The notes beneath the pieces are model-generated. The model was not told the origin of the DNA. It saw nothing but the letters and a program-made list of their open reading frames with translations, and did not search any database. A stretch of 15,758 nucleotides of DNA from UBA1205 sp045598105 (GTDB taxonomy: Bacteria; Bacteroidota; Bacteroidia; Bacteroidales; WCHB1-69), in contig JAZLLK010000043.1 in NCBI GenBank assembly GCA_045598105.1, positions 1 through 15,758 of the forward strand, written 5' to 3'. The translations under genes and the position numbers were made by a program. Positions within the stretch are counted from its first letter, which is position 1; every line of letters starts with the position of its first letter. This document shows, in pieces, positions 15,184-15,758 of this stretch.

Positions 15184-15758
15184 TGAACCATAATGCTACA
15201 TACCACCCCCTCGGCGACTACATCCGCCCCGTTGACATCCGCAACAGAGATTTGCAGGTGACGAAATTGTTAGGATTGAGCATTGAAAAATGTTTCATTC
15301 CTTCCATTGCCAACACCATTGGGACGGATATGTCCACATACAAGATTGTGATGCCGAGCCAATTTGCATACGGGCCCGTCACCTCGCGCAATGGTGATAA
15401 AATAACCATTGCCTTATACACGGGCGATGAACCGGCCATCATTTCGCAAGCGTATTCGGTTTTTGAAATTGTTGACCGCGAAAAATTGTTGCCCGAATAT
15501 TTGATGATGTGGTTCCGCCGACCTGAATTTGACCGGTATGCGCGATACCATTCGCACGGCAGTGCGCGTGAGATTTTCGATTGGGCGGAGATGTGTGCCA
15601 CGATGGTTCCCGTTCCGCCGATAGCGGAGCAGCGGGCGGTGGTAGCGGAATACGAGGCGGTGCAGCGCCGCATCGACGTGGCCAAGCGCACCATCGCCAC
15701 CCTGCAGGACACCGCCCAAACCCTGTACCGCAAAACGTTCGTGGACGGGATAGACAAA
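15183..15758 (+). CDS. hsdS: Type I restriction-modification specificity subunit (partial, 3' end outside window)
   Basis: The first 192 codons of a specificity subunit are present, open to the window edge with no stop. Residues 1 to about 150 form the first target-recognition domain: YHPLGDYIRPVDIRN, LLGLSIEKCFIPSIAN, then SRNGDKITIALYTG. The diagnostic TRD end is GSAREIFDWAEMCATMVPVP. From about 150 begins the conserved helical spacer (IAEQRAVVAEYEAVQRRIDV, then a repeat-like TLQDTAQTLYRKTFV). HsdS chooses the DNA sequence for the HsdM methylase and HsdR nuclease. Neither hsdM nor hsdR is seen upstream in the window, so both should lie beyond the right edge, or the subunit is an orphan. The start overlaps the fic stop by one base. 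The last ~150 bases are visibly more GC-rich than the fic genes. Confidence 0.93.
   Translation, partial: MNHNATYHPLGDYIRPVDIRNRDLQVTKLLGLSIEKCFIPSIANTIGTDMSTYKIVMPSQFAYGPVTSRNGDKITIALYTGDEPAIISQAYSVFEIVDREKLLPEYLMMWFRRPEFDRYARYHSHGSAREIFDWAEMCATMVPVPPIAEQRAVVAEYEAVQRRIDVAKRTIATLQDTAQTLYRKTFVDGIDK

Noticed and set aside
15218..15757. Minus-strand open frame covering the right end
   Set aside because: The + strand reads as a clear hsdS beginning with a recognition domain and conserved spacer helix, so the minus frame is a shadow.

Overview
The window looks like chromosome of a Bacteroidota (probably Bacteroidales) bacterium. The support is a C-terminal type IX secretion (T9SS) sorting domain on the first protein, TAnnTTTG-type -7 promoter boxes just before several starts, near absence of Shine-Dalgarno sequences, and a Bacteroidota-type outer-membrane porin. 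All genes lie on the + strand, and no tRNA, rRNA, CRISPR array or insertion sequence was seen.

Layout. (1) 1-1655: a secreted T9SS cargo protein closed by a strong intrinsic terminator. (2) 1927-8256: one tight operon of five genes behind a single recognisable promoter. It encodes a large exported protein of four NPCBM-like beta-sandwich units with a hydrophobic insertion in the last, an unrecognised 220-residue cytosolic protein, a pentapeptide-repeat protein with a two-helix channel-like C-terminus, a TerB-like plus Sel1/TPR protein, and a DUF1963 (YwqG-like) protein. I do not recognise this combination as a named system. (3) 8270-9421: a decayed, AT-rich CoiA-like gene with one frameshift and two in-frame TAA codons. 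(4) 9607-11520: a predicted Porin_10-type beta-barrel gene whose transcript is probably almost leaderless.

(5) 11570-15758: an accessory locus of different base and codon composition. Three fic genes in a row precede the 5' part of a type I restriction-modification specificity gene (hsdS), which runs off the right edge. The three Fic proteins differ in architecture. The first has a canonical N-side inhibitory motif and active site. The second has a VbhA-like N-terminus and a degenerate Fic core. The third is a BRO-N/RhuM-type fusion with a C-terminal inhibitory-like motif. Between the second and third lies a truncated, frameshifted copy of the hsdS head. A 13-bp dyad with covarying arms appears at the first promoter and again before the second fic gene, where the -7 box is missing. 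Together these suggest a locus built by duplicating and shuffling [operator - fic - hsdS head] cassettes.

The most unusual items are the fic/hsdS cassette structure with its duplicated operator, and the five-gene operon at 1955-8256. All family assignments were made by eye from motifs and remembered family patterns; no database search was run.
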